DNA from: Chitinilyticum litopenaei DSM 21440
Lineage (GTDB): Bacteria; Pseudomonadota; Gammaproteobacteria; Burkholderiales; Chitinibacteraceae
Direction of reading: 5' to 3'
Assembly (NCBI RefSeq): GCF_000428145.1
Contig: NZ_ATZJ01000049.1
Span: forward strand, 1 to 30,148
DNA: 30,148 nt
Below are positions 1 to 9,728 of this stretch, one piece after another. Made by a program: the position numbers and the translations under genes. The notes beneath the pieces were generated by a model that saw only the letters and a program-made list of their open reading frames with translations, did not search any database and was not told the origin of the DNA. Each line of letters opens with the position of its first letter. Position 1 is the first letter of the stretch.

Positions 1-250
1 TGGCATGACGGCGTCGATGAGTCGCAAGGGCAACTGCTGGGACAATGCGCCGATGGAGAGTTTTTTCAACAGCCTGAAAAACGAGCGCGTGTTCCACCGG
101 CGCTACGCGACCCGGTCGGCAGCCAAGGCAGATCTCTTTGATTACATCGAGGTGTTTTACAATCGCAAGCGCCGGCATTCGTCGCTGAATTACGAATCAC
201 CGGCAACCCATTACGCAGCCTGGCTGGAGCGAGAAAAGCTGGCCGCATAA
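1..250 (+). CDS. IS3-family transposase (OrfB), C-terminal part, cut by window edge
   Basis: This is the last part of a DDE integrase-type transposase of the IS3 family. The reading frame is open from base 2, so the gene starts outside the window. The segment carries the block GNCWDNAPMESFF, which holds the final acidic residue (E of ESFF) of the DDE catalytic triad. The typical C-terminal block YNRKRRHSSLNYESPATH follows, then a TAA stop at 248-250. The protein would cut and join IS ends. Only about 82 codons are visible, so the IS subgroup and intactness cannot be judged. Confidence 0.9.
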   Translation, partial: GMTASMSRKGNCWDNAPMESFFNSLKNERVFHRRYATRSAAKADLFDYIEVFYNRKRRHSSLNYESPATHYAAWLEREKLAA

Positions 251-287
251 CCGCTACCTTGGTAGCCGGAAAGCGCGGGTAACCTCA
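1..287 (+). mobile_element. Right end of an IS3-family insertion sequence
   Basis: The transposase stop codon at 250 is followed by a short tail ending in ggtaacctca at 278-287. Read on the other strand this begins TGAGGTTACCCGCGCTTTCC, the TG...CA termini usual for IS3-family inverted repeats. From 288 the sequence becomes RAYT coding sequence whose N-terminus is missing, which supports a boundary near 287. The left end and the target duplication lie outside the window, so the boundary is inferred. Confidence 0.55.
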
Positions 288-745
288 ATGGCAATCGCTT
301 GCTGGTCGAGCGGATCGAACTGCTGCGGGCGGCGGTGCAAACCGTCAAACGCAGCCACCCGTTTATCATCCATGGCTGGGTGGTGCTGCCGGAGCATCTG
401 CACTGCATTCTGGAGCTTCCTCCGGGCGACGCCGATTTCGCGTTGCGCTGGCGGCTGATCAAGTTGTTGTTCTCACGCCAGTTGCCAAAGCTTGAGCGGC
501 GCACATTGGTGCGCCAGCGGCGTGGTGAACGCGGAATCTGGCAGCGGCGTTACTGGGAACATCTGATCCGCGATGCGGCGGATTTTGCGGCGCACATGGA
601 TTACCTGCATTTCAATCCGGTAAAGCATGGCCTGGTCAGCCGGGTGGCGGATTGGCCGTATTCGACGTTTCACACTCTGGTGAGCACCGGGGTGTACCCG
701 GCAAACTGGGCTGGTGGCGAACAGGCAGCGCTTTATGGCGATTAA
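288..745 (+). pseudogene. REP-associated tyrosine transposase (RAYT), N-terminally truncated
   Basis: This is a Y1/HUH transposase of the IS200-like RAYT type, a family that acts on REP palindromes. Numbered from the TTG at 299 it has 148 residues. The HUH pair is H33-L-H35 in PEHLHC, and the block DYLHFNPVKHGL holds the probable catalytic tyrosine Y102. Frame-matched codons upstream (291-298, N-R) continue the family alignment, but a stop at 263-265 and the IS3 end replace the expected first ~25 residues, which usually carry a YRR...FFTVN motif. I therefore call it a fragment interrupted by the IS3 insertion. The TTG start could still give a product, but without the N-terminal strand. A REP-type palindrome lies 20 bp after the stop codon. 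Confidence 0.8.
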
Positions 746-764
746 CAACTGGTCTTGCTACTTG

Positions 765-799
765 CGGCGCATTGCCGCTGCGCGGCGAATGCGCCCTAC
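765..799 (+). repeat. REP-type palindrome next to RAYT
   Basis: GGCGCATT at 766-773 pairs perfectly with AATGCGCC at 788-795, with further partial pairing inside, and CCTAC follows the right arm. A GC-rich hairpin flanked by a conserved short tag such as CTAC/GTAG is typical of REP sequences mobilised by RAYTs. It starts 20 bp after the RAYT stop codon. Confidence 0.6.
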
Positions 800-817
800 A
801 TTGTTGATTCGCACCAG

Positions 818-847
818 CAAGAAGCCCCGCTCTCGCGGGGCTTCTTG
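818..847. terminator. Strong hairpin, likely bidirectional terminator (RAYT / metH)
   Basis: CAAGAAGCCCCGC at 818-830 pairs with GCGGGGCTTCTTG at 835-847 around a TCTC loop: a 13-bp perfect stem. It lies between the convergent RAYT fragment and metH. The T-rich flank is CTTCTTG rather than a long T run, so termination strength on either strand is inferred. Confidence 0.7.
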
Positions 848-851
848 TTCA

Positions 852-885
852 GGGTATTGCTCTACAACCTAATCAATCCAAACCC

Positions 886-901
<16 letters not shown>
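852..901. repeat. Copy of ~50-bp GGGTAT...ATACCC repeat, covering the metH stop codon
   Basis: Begins GGGTATTGC, contains ACAACC and ends CACATACCCA, matching the spacing and ends of related copies at 12969, 17225, 21853 and 28569. It spans the metH stop (886-888) and encodes its last four residues. Confidence 0.45.
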
Positions 902-4647
<3,746 letters not shown>

Positions 4648-4711
4648 GGGCGGTGTTGTGCGGGTAAACGGAGCAATCGCGCAGTTTACCACGCCGCCAC
4701 GCCAATTCCGG

Positions 4712-5512
4712 TCAGTCGGGGACGGGCGCGGCCACGGTACGGCCAGCGCCGGCGTGGGCTGCCGGCACGACCAGCTGGCGATAATGCTCGCGGATGCGCT
4801 CGTAGCTGCCATCGGCCTTCATCGCCGCCAGCGTGGCATCAAAGGCGTCGCGCAGCGCCGCATCGCGAAAGCCGACATGCCACCACAGCTCGTGCCCCTG
4901 TGGCAGCGGCGCGAGCCGCAGCTGGCGGCTGGCCTCCTGCACCTGCTGCGGCCGCAATCTGGCCAGCCCCTGCAGGCTGGCATGGAACAGCATTTCGTCG
5001 ATCAGCAGCAGGTCGCACGCGCCATTGAGCCAGCTGAGCACCTGCTTGCGCTGGTCGGGGAACTCCTGATAGCGCCCGAAGCCCTTGCTGGCGCTGACAA
5101 AGGCATCGCCAAGACTGATGCGCGCGCCCTGCCAGGCACACACCGCCTTGCCGGCCATGCTGGCCCAGTCGGGATAGGCCTGGCCATCGCGGCTGATGGC
5201 AAAGTTGCGATAGACGCTGAAGCGGCCGGAGTAGAACAGCGACTTGTCATCCGGCTGCACCTCGACACCGACATCGATCTGGCCCGCCTTCAGCTCGGCC
5301 ATCACCCGCAGCACGGCACCATAGCGCCGGATCTGCGGCTGCCCCATGCGCCGCAGCGCTTCATCCATCAGGTCGGGCGCGATGCCCCGGCCGGTCTGGT
5401 CGTCGACAAAGGGCGGACGCGCCATGCCATACATCACCTTCAGCGGCTCGGCGGCCTGCGCCGTTGCCAGCAGCATTCCCGCCAATCCCGGCAACCATGC
5501 CAATCGCTTCAT
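4712..5512 (-). CDS. Periplasmic solute-binding protein, family 3 (amino-acid-binding type)
   Basis: A 266-residue exported protein of the bacterial extracellular solute-binding family 3, the type that binds amino acids or related small molecules. MKRLAWLPGLAGMLLATAQA is a signal peptide with cleavage near A20/A21. The mature protein begins PLKVMYGMARPPFVDDQTGRG, a typical first strand and ligand loop, and LKAGQIDVGVEVQPD and GACDLLLIDEML match the hinge-side strands. Two cysteines (in AVCAWQ and GACDLL) could form a disulphide. The start ATG has GGGAG upstream. No ABC permease or ATPase is adjacent, so it may serve a distant transporter or act as a sensor or orphan binding protein. metH follows 64 bp downstream on the same strand, so cotranscription is possible. 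The ligand cannot be told from sequence. Confidence 0.8.
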   Translation of the reverse strand: MKRLAWLPGLAGMLLATAQAAEPLKVMYGMARPPFVDDQTGRGIAPDLMDEALRRMGQPQIRRYGAVLRVMAELKAGQIDVGVEVQPDDKSLFYSGRFSVYRNFAISRDGQAYPDWASMAGKAVCAWQGARISLGDAFVSASKGFGRYQEFPDQRKQVLSWLNGACDLLLIDEMLFHASLQGLARLRPQQVQEASRQLRLAPLPQGHELWWHVGFRDAALRDAFDATLAAMKADGSYERIREHYRQLVVPAAHAGAGRTVAAPVPD

Positions 5513-5541
5513 CCCGCTACTCCCAGGCAGATCGTCCAGAC

Positions 5542-5547
5542 ACTATA
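5542..5547 (-). promoter_or_regulatory. Possible -10 box for the solute-binding protein gene
   Basis: On the minus strand TATAGT lies 30 bp upstream of the start codon. It matches the sigma-70 -10 consensus at five of six positions, but no good -35 box is seen at 17 bp, so this is weak. Confidence 0.3.
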
Positions 5548-5703
5548 GCTGCGATACCCGTCAGGAAAAGGAAAGAAACAGCGGACACCTGCACGCCATC
5601 CGGCCGCCCGGTGAACCATTTGGCGGAGCCGGGTACTAATCACAATGAAATCAAGACCATGCCGGCGTAGGATTGGCATAACAAAGAAGCAGGAGCAGCG
5701 ACC

Positions 5704-6186
5704 ATGGAAATCCGCAGCACGCCTTCCAGCTACCCGGTCAGCCAGCCGGTTGCCCAGATCGCCCCAAGCGCGCCCGCCCGCCCAACGGGAGACCTGGCCG
5801 GCGAAGTGCGCGAACAGCGCGAAACCCTGAACAGCAACGCCAGGCAGTTCGCCGAAACCGTCTACATCTCGCAGCAGGCCCAGCAGCTGTACGACATCTA
5901 CACCGAAACGGCGCAGGCCGCCCAGGGCGAAACGGACGAGAGCAGCCAGGGCAATGCCGTCTCCGGCATCACGCCCGAAGAGGTGATCGACGCCACGCAG
6001 CAACTGCAAAGCCGCCAGACCACGCTGGCTCTTGCCGAGTATGCCCAGCAGCAGGAGCTGGCCAATGCCGGCCAGCCACGCCCGCAACCACTGGCCGAGC
6101 AGCAGGCGACCAGCGAGCAGCAGGCTCCCGACACCCAGCTGGAAGCCCAGCGCCAGGCGGCACAGCGCATCAGCCTTACGGCCTGA
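5704..6186 (+). CDS. Gln/Ala-rich protein of unknown function
   Basis: I do not recognise this 160-residue protein. The N-terminus (MEIRSTPSSYPVSQPVAQIAP) is Pro/Ser-rich and without a signal peptide. Residues ~30-75 (EVREQRETLNSNARQFAETVYISQQAQQLYDIYTE) are likely helical with heptad-like spacing. The C-terminal third is rich in Gln, Ala and Glu. The ATG is preceded by GCAGGAGCAGCGACC, with a usable AGGAG. A clear intrinsic terminator follows 17 bp after the stop, so it is probably a single-gene transcript. An antisense frame (5509-6240) has low-complexity content and no start signal. The composition resembles small cytoplasmic or flagellum-associated accessory proteins, but this is only an impression. 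Confidence 0.75.
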   Translation: MEIRSTPSSYPVSQPVAQIAPSAPARPTGDLAGEVREQRETLNSNARQFAETVYISQQAQQLYDIYTETAQAAQGETDESSQGNAVSGITPEEVIDATQQLQSRQTTLALAEYAQQQELANAGQPRPQPLAEQQATSEQQAPDTQLEAQRQAAQRISLTA

Positions 6187-6203
6187 CCCCCCCTCTCCAC
6201 GCA

Positions 6204-6228
6204 ACCGGGCGCAAGCCCGGTTTTTCTT
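6204..6228 (+). terminator. Intrinsic terminator
   Basis: ACCGGGC (6204-6210), loop GCAA, GCCCGGT (6215-6221), then TTTTCTTT. A classic short GC stem plus T tract, 17 bp after the Gln-rich gene. Confidence 0.85.
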
Positions 6229-6325
6229 TGCCCGCACCACGCTGGTGCAGCGCCTCGACCATTCGTCGGCAAGCCGACGGCAAGGCGGCTATGCTGAAAC
6301 CGTTTACCGGACTGCAGGCGCCCGC

Positions 6326-9151
6326 ATGCCCAAGTGGCTTCCCTCCCATCCCTTGCTGCACGGCGTTTTGCTGGGTTTGCTGCTGTTCGTCACCGGGCGG
6401 CTGTCGCTGCAGCTGGCCATTCCGCCCGGCGTGGCCAGCCCGATCTGGCCACCCGCAGGTATTGCCATGGCAGGCATGCTGGTATTGGGCTGGCGAGCAA
6501 TACCCTTTGTTTTTCTCGCTTCGTGCCTGCTCAATTATGTGAACGGCATTGCGCCGGGGCAGTACTGGAATGGCCTGCTGGCCCTGCAGGCTGCCGCGAT
6601 TGCGTTTGGCAGCACCCTGCAGACGGCGCTGGCAGTGCTGCTCTGCCGCCGCTGGGTCAACCGCGACCAGACCATTCCGGCACTGGCCAAACCGGGCGAA
6701 GTGTTGCGCTTTTTCCTGCTGTGCGGCGCCCTGGCCTGCATCATCGCGCCCACGGTGGGTGTCGGCTCCCTGGTGGCGCTTGGCGCCATGCCATTCAACC
6801 AGGCCGCGCAATCCTGGCTGGCCTGGTGGCTGGGCGATGCGCTGGGCGTGATCGTGGTGTGCCCGCTGATGCTGTGCCTGATGGCCCGGCAGCACGAGGC
6901 CTGGCGCGGGCGGCTATCGACCGTGGCCGTGCCGCTGCTCGTCACCGTGCTGCTGCTGGTCGCGGTCACGGCGACGGTGCTGCACACCGAGCAGGCGCGC
7001 CTGCAACGGCAATTCGATATCTATGCCGAAACGCTGACGGATCATTTCTATGACGAGCTGACGCATGTGCTGGCCAGCCAGCGCCAGCTGGCCGACCTGT
7101 TTCGTACTCCCGATTTCGTCAGCAAGCAGCAGTTTTCGCTGTACACCCTGGGCGTGCTGCAGCGCCAGCCGGAAATCCGCAGCATCTTCTGGGCGCCCCG
7201 CATTGCCGCCGCCCAGCGCGAACAGGCCGAAATGCTGGCCCGCCAGCAGGGCTTGCCGGACTACCGCATTCTGGAGCCGGGCCAGACCGGCCCGCGCCCG
7301 GCGGCGCTGCGCAGCTATTACGATCCGGTCTGGTATATCGAGCCGCTGGAACACTTTGCCGGCGAGCTGGGGCAGGACCAGAGCGCCGGCGCCGTGCGGC
7401 GGCAGGCGCTGGCGCAATCGCACCGCAGGCAGCAGCTCACGGCCTCGGCCCGGCTGCAGCTGCCGGATGCGCCCGCCTGGGGCGTGCTGATCGTGCAGCC
7501 GGTGGACAGCCCGCTGGGAGCCGGTCAGCCGCTGCAGCGCGGCATGCTGGGCAGCCTGCTGAATATCGATCTGTTTCTGGAGCGCTCGCTGAGCAAGCTG
7601 CAGCGTCCCGATGTGCCGTTCAGCGTGCTCGACCTGAGCGCCCCGGCCGAAACCCGCCTGCTCAGCGGCTTGCCCGAGCAGGCCTGGCCACGCAGCACAC
7701 TGCGCAACTGGCAGCAGAGCGTCAGCATCGGCGAGCGCAGCTGGCAGATGGTGGTGCTGCCCACCCGCGATTACGTGGCACGCGAAAGCTCCTGGCTGCC
7801 CTGGGTGGTGCTGACCACCGGGCTGATTTTCACCGCGCTGCTGACACTGTTCCTGCTGACGCTGTCCGCGCGCACGGCGCTGATCGCCGCCGCGGTCGAG
7901 GCAAGCACGGCCGAGCTGGCCGACAGCAACCGGCTGCTGCTGGAGGAAAACCTGCTGCGCCAGCAGACCGAAGCGCAGCTGCGCGCCGCCGCCCGGGAGG
8001 CGCAGGCGGCAAATGTGGCGAAGAGCCAGTTTCTGGCGAACATGTCGCATGAAATCCGCACGCCAATGAATGGCGTCGTCGGGATGGCGCAATTGCTGGG
8101 CGACTCCGAGCTCAGCCACGAGCAGCGCGAACAGGTACTCACGCTGCGCCACAGCGCGGAAAGCCTGCTGGTCATCATCAATGACATCCTTGATTACTCG
8201 AAGATCGAGGCCGGCAAACTGCAGCTGGTGCCCTCCCCCTTCGAGCCCGAGGCGCTGGTGCGCGAGGTGATGGCGCTGTATCAGCCGCAGGCGGAAGCGG
8301 CGCAGGTCGGGCTGGCGCTGCAGACGCAATCCGCCTTGCCGGTGCTGCTGGGCGACCCGGTGCGCGTGCGCCAGATTGTCGGCAATCTGCTCAGCAATGG
8401 CATCAAGTTCAGCCATGGCGGGCAGGTGAACATCACGCTGGGCCTGGAGGCCGATGGCGGCTGGCTGATCCGTATCAGCGACACCGGCATCGGCATGAAC
8501 GCCGAGGTGCTGCAGCAGCTGTTTGCCCCCTTCTACCAGGCCGAAGCGGGCTCGACACGCCGCTTTGGCGGCACGGGGCTGGGCCTGTCGATCAGCAAGT
8601 CGCTGGTGGAAATGATGGGCGGGCGCATCGAGGTCAGCTCGACGCCCGGGGCCGGCGCCACCTTTGAAGTGCGCCTGCCGCTGCCGCAGGCGCGCCTTGC
8701 CGCCGCCACTCCGGGCGGACTGGCAGCAGCGCCGCCGCAGTTCCCCGGTTTGCCGGTGCTGGTGGTGGACGACAATCTGATCAACCAGAAGGTGGCTGGC
8801 CAGATGCTGAAAAAACTGGGCGCGACCGTCAGCCTGGCCGGCAATGGCGAAGAAGCGCTGTCCGCCTGCCGCACGGCCGCGTTTGCGCTGATCCTGATGG
8901 ATTGCCAGATGCCGGTGATGGACGGACTGGACGCCACCCGTGCCCTGCGCCAGGGCGCAGCGGGTGAACACTATCTGCGCTGCCCCATCATTGCCATGAC
9001 CGCGAACGCCATGAGTGGCGACCGCGAAGCCTGCCTGGCGGCCGGCATGGATGATTTCCTGCCCAAGCCGGTGGTACTGGCCGATCTGGCGGCCATGATG
9101 GCGCGCCTCTTGCCGGCTGAAGCCGGACCACGGTTCCCGCTGACGTCGTGA
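6326..9151 (+). CDS. MASE1-CHASE hybrid sensor histidine kinase/response regulator
   Basis: A 941-residue membrane hybrid kinase. The N-terminal ~280 residues are a multi-pass MASE1 module (LAIPPGVASPIWPPAGIAMAGML is its signature). A periplasmic CHASE-like sensor domain (about 225-470) follows, then a transmembrane helix (LPWVVLTTGLIFTALLTLFLL), a coiled coil, HisKA with phosphoacceptor H575 (FLANMSHEIRTPMNGVVG), HATPase_c with N691, DTGIGM and GGTGLGLSIS, and a receiver domain with acceptor D859 (LILMDCQMPVMDG) and the conserved lysine in PKPV. No HPt domain is present, so a separate phosphotransfer protein is expected. The ATG at 6326 begins MPKWLPSHPLLHG, the natural cytoplasmic tail before the first helix; further in-frame sequence upstream overlaps the previous gene and its terminator. 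No response regulator is adjacent. The stimulus is unknown. Confidence 0.93.
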   Translation: MPKWLPSHPLLHGVLLGLLLFVTGRLSLQLAIPPGVASPIWPPAGIAMAGMLVLGWRAIPFVFLASCLLNYVNGIAPGQYWNGLLALQAAAIAFGSTLQTALAVLLCRRWVNRDQTIPALAKPGEVLRFFLLCGALACIIAPTVGVGSLVALGAMPFNQAAQSWLAWWLGDALGVIVVCPLMLCLMARQHEAWRGRLSTVAVPLLVTVLLLVAVTATVLHTEQARLQRQFDIYAETLTDHFYDELTHVLASQRQLADLFRTPDFVSKQQFSLYTLGVLQRQPEIRSIFWAPRIAAAQREQAEMLARQQGLPDYRILEPGQTGPRPAALRSYYDPVWYIEPLEHFAGELGQDQSAGAVRRQALAQSHRRQQLTASARLQLPDAPAWGVLIVQPVDSPLGAGQPLQRGMLGSLLNIDLFLERSLSKLQRPDVPFSVLDLSAPAETRLLSGLPEQAWPRSTLRNWQQSVSIGERSWQMVVLPTRDYVARESSWLPWVVLTTGLIFTALLTLFLLTLSARTALIAAAVEASTAELADSNRLLLEENLLRQQTEAQLRAAAREAQAANVAKSQFLANMSHEIRTPMNGVVGMAQLLGDSELSHEQREQVLTLRHSAESLLVIINDILDYSKIEAGKLQLVPSPFEPEALVREVMALYQPQAEAAQVGLALQTQSALPVLLGDPVRVRQIVGNLLSNGIKFSHGGQVNITLGLEADGGWLIRISDTGIGMNAEVLQQLFAPFYQAEAGSTRRFGGTGLGLSISKSLVEMMGGRIEVSSTPGAGATFEVRLPLPQARLAAATPGGLAAAPPQFPGLPVLVVDDNLINQKVAGQMLKKLGATVSLAGNGEEALSACRTAAFALILMDCQMPVMDGLDATRALRQGAAGEHYLRCPIIAMTANAMSGDREACLAAGMDDFLPKPVVLADLAAMMARLLPAEAGPRFPLTS

Positions 9152-9241
9152 ATTTGCCGCCTGCCCGCCGGTAATCGTGCACAGCCGGCCGTCAGAACCG
9201 GCGGATAGACTTTCCCTTCCGTAACGCAACAGGGGAAAGTC

Positions 9242-9535
9242 ATGGCACGACATACCGCCATTGCACCCATTGCCGGCCACCTCGCACGCAGCCTTGCGCC
9301 GGCCGCCGGCACCTTTGCCAGCGAACTCGCCCGCCACTTCCGCGGGCCCCGGCCCGCCTGGCGCACGGCCAGACTGTCAAGCCGGCCCCGTGCCGCAGCA
9401 CCCTTGCAGCTCCTTCCTCTAACCCCGGGCACGCGGCGGCTGGCCGTCACCGCACCCCATACGGCACTCACGCTCTACGCACAGAGCTGCCGCCCGCGCC
9501 GGCTGCGCGGCTGCCGACTGGATACCGAAGCCTGA
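9242..9535 (+). CDS. Possible small basic protein (97 aa), unknown
   Basis: An open frame with ATG preceded by AACAGGGGAAAGTC, a good ribosome binding site at proper spacing. The product is Arg/Ala/Pro-rich and basic, with no recognisable domain, signal peptide or membrane helix. The first half (MARHTAIAPIAGHLARSLAP, then AAGTFASELARHFRGPRPAW) looks more protein-like than the second. It is alone between the hybrid kinase and the DUF3141 gene, with no competing gene on either strand. It could be a chance frame in GC-rich DNA. Confidence 0.35.
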   Translation: MARHTAIAPIAGHLARSLAPAAGTFASELARHFRGPRPAWRTARLSSRPRAAAPLQLLPLTPGTRRLAVTAPHTALTLYAQSCRPRRLRGCRLDTEA

Positions 9536-9641
9536 CGTCCATGCCTCGTACCTGGCTCGCGGCGGCAAGCCGCCATCCGGCGCCGTGCAGATTCGGACCC
9601 TGGACGATGCCGCCGCCCCTAGCGCAAGCCTCCTGAGCGCC

Positions 9642-9690
9642 TTTGCTGCAGCGCAAAATCGGCCACGCAAAATTTATACTGCAGTGCAAT
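9642..9690 (+). promoter_or_regulatory. Two TGCAGYGCAA boxes over a probable promoter (PhaR-like operator)
   Basis: TTTGCTGCAGCGCAAAA (9642-9658) and ATACTGCAGTGCAATAA (9677-9693) share CTGCAGYGCAA. Their CTGCAG cores are 33 bp apart, about three helical turns. The second box overlaps TATACT (9675-9680), a good -10 hexamer 49 bp before the DUF3141 ATG. TGC/GCA-rich near-palindromes of this kind are bound by the PHB-responsive repressor PhaR. The assignment to PhaR is inference. Confidence 0.45.
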
Positions 9691-9728
9691 AATAAGCCCA
9701 CTCCCCTTTTCCAAGGCAGGTGATCGAG

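Noticed and set aside
4648..4711. Cobalamin riboswitch before metH
   Set aside because: The gap is too short and no B12-box-like sequence is seen.
6032..6325. Upstream extension of the hybrid kinase
   Set aside because: Overlaps the Gln-rich gene and its terminator, and reads as Ser/Arg-rich shadow sequence.
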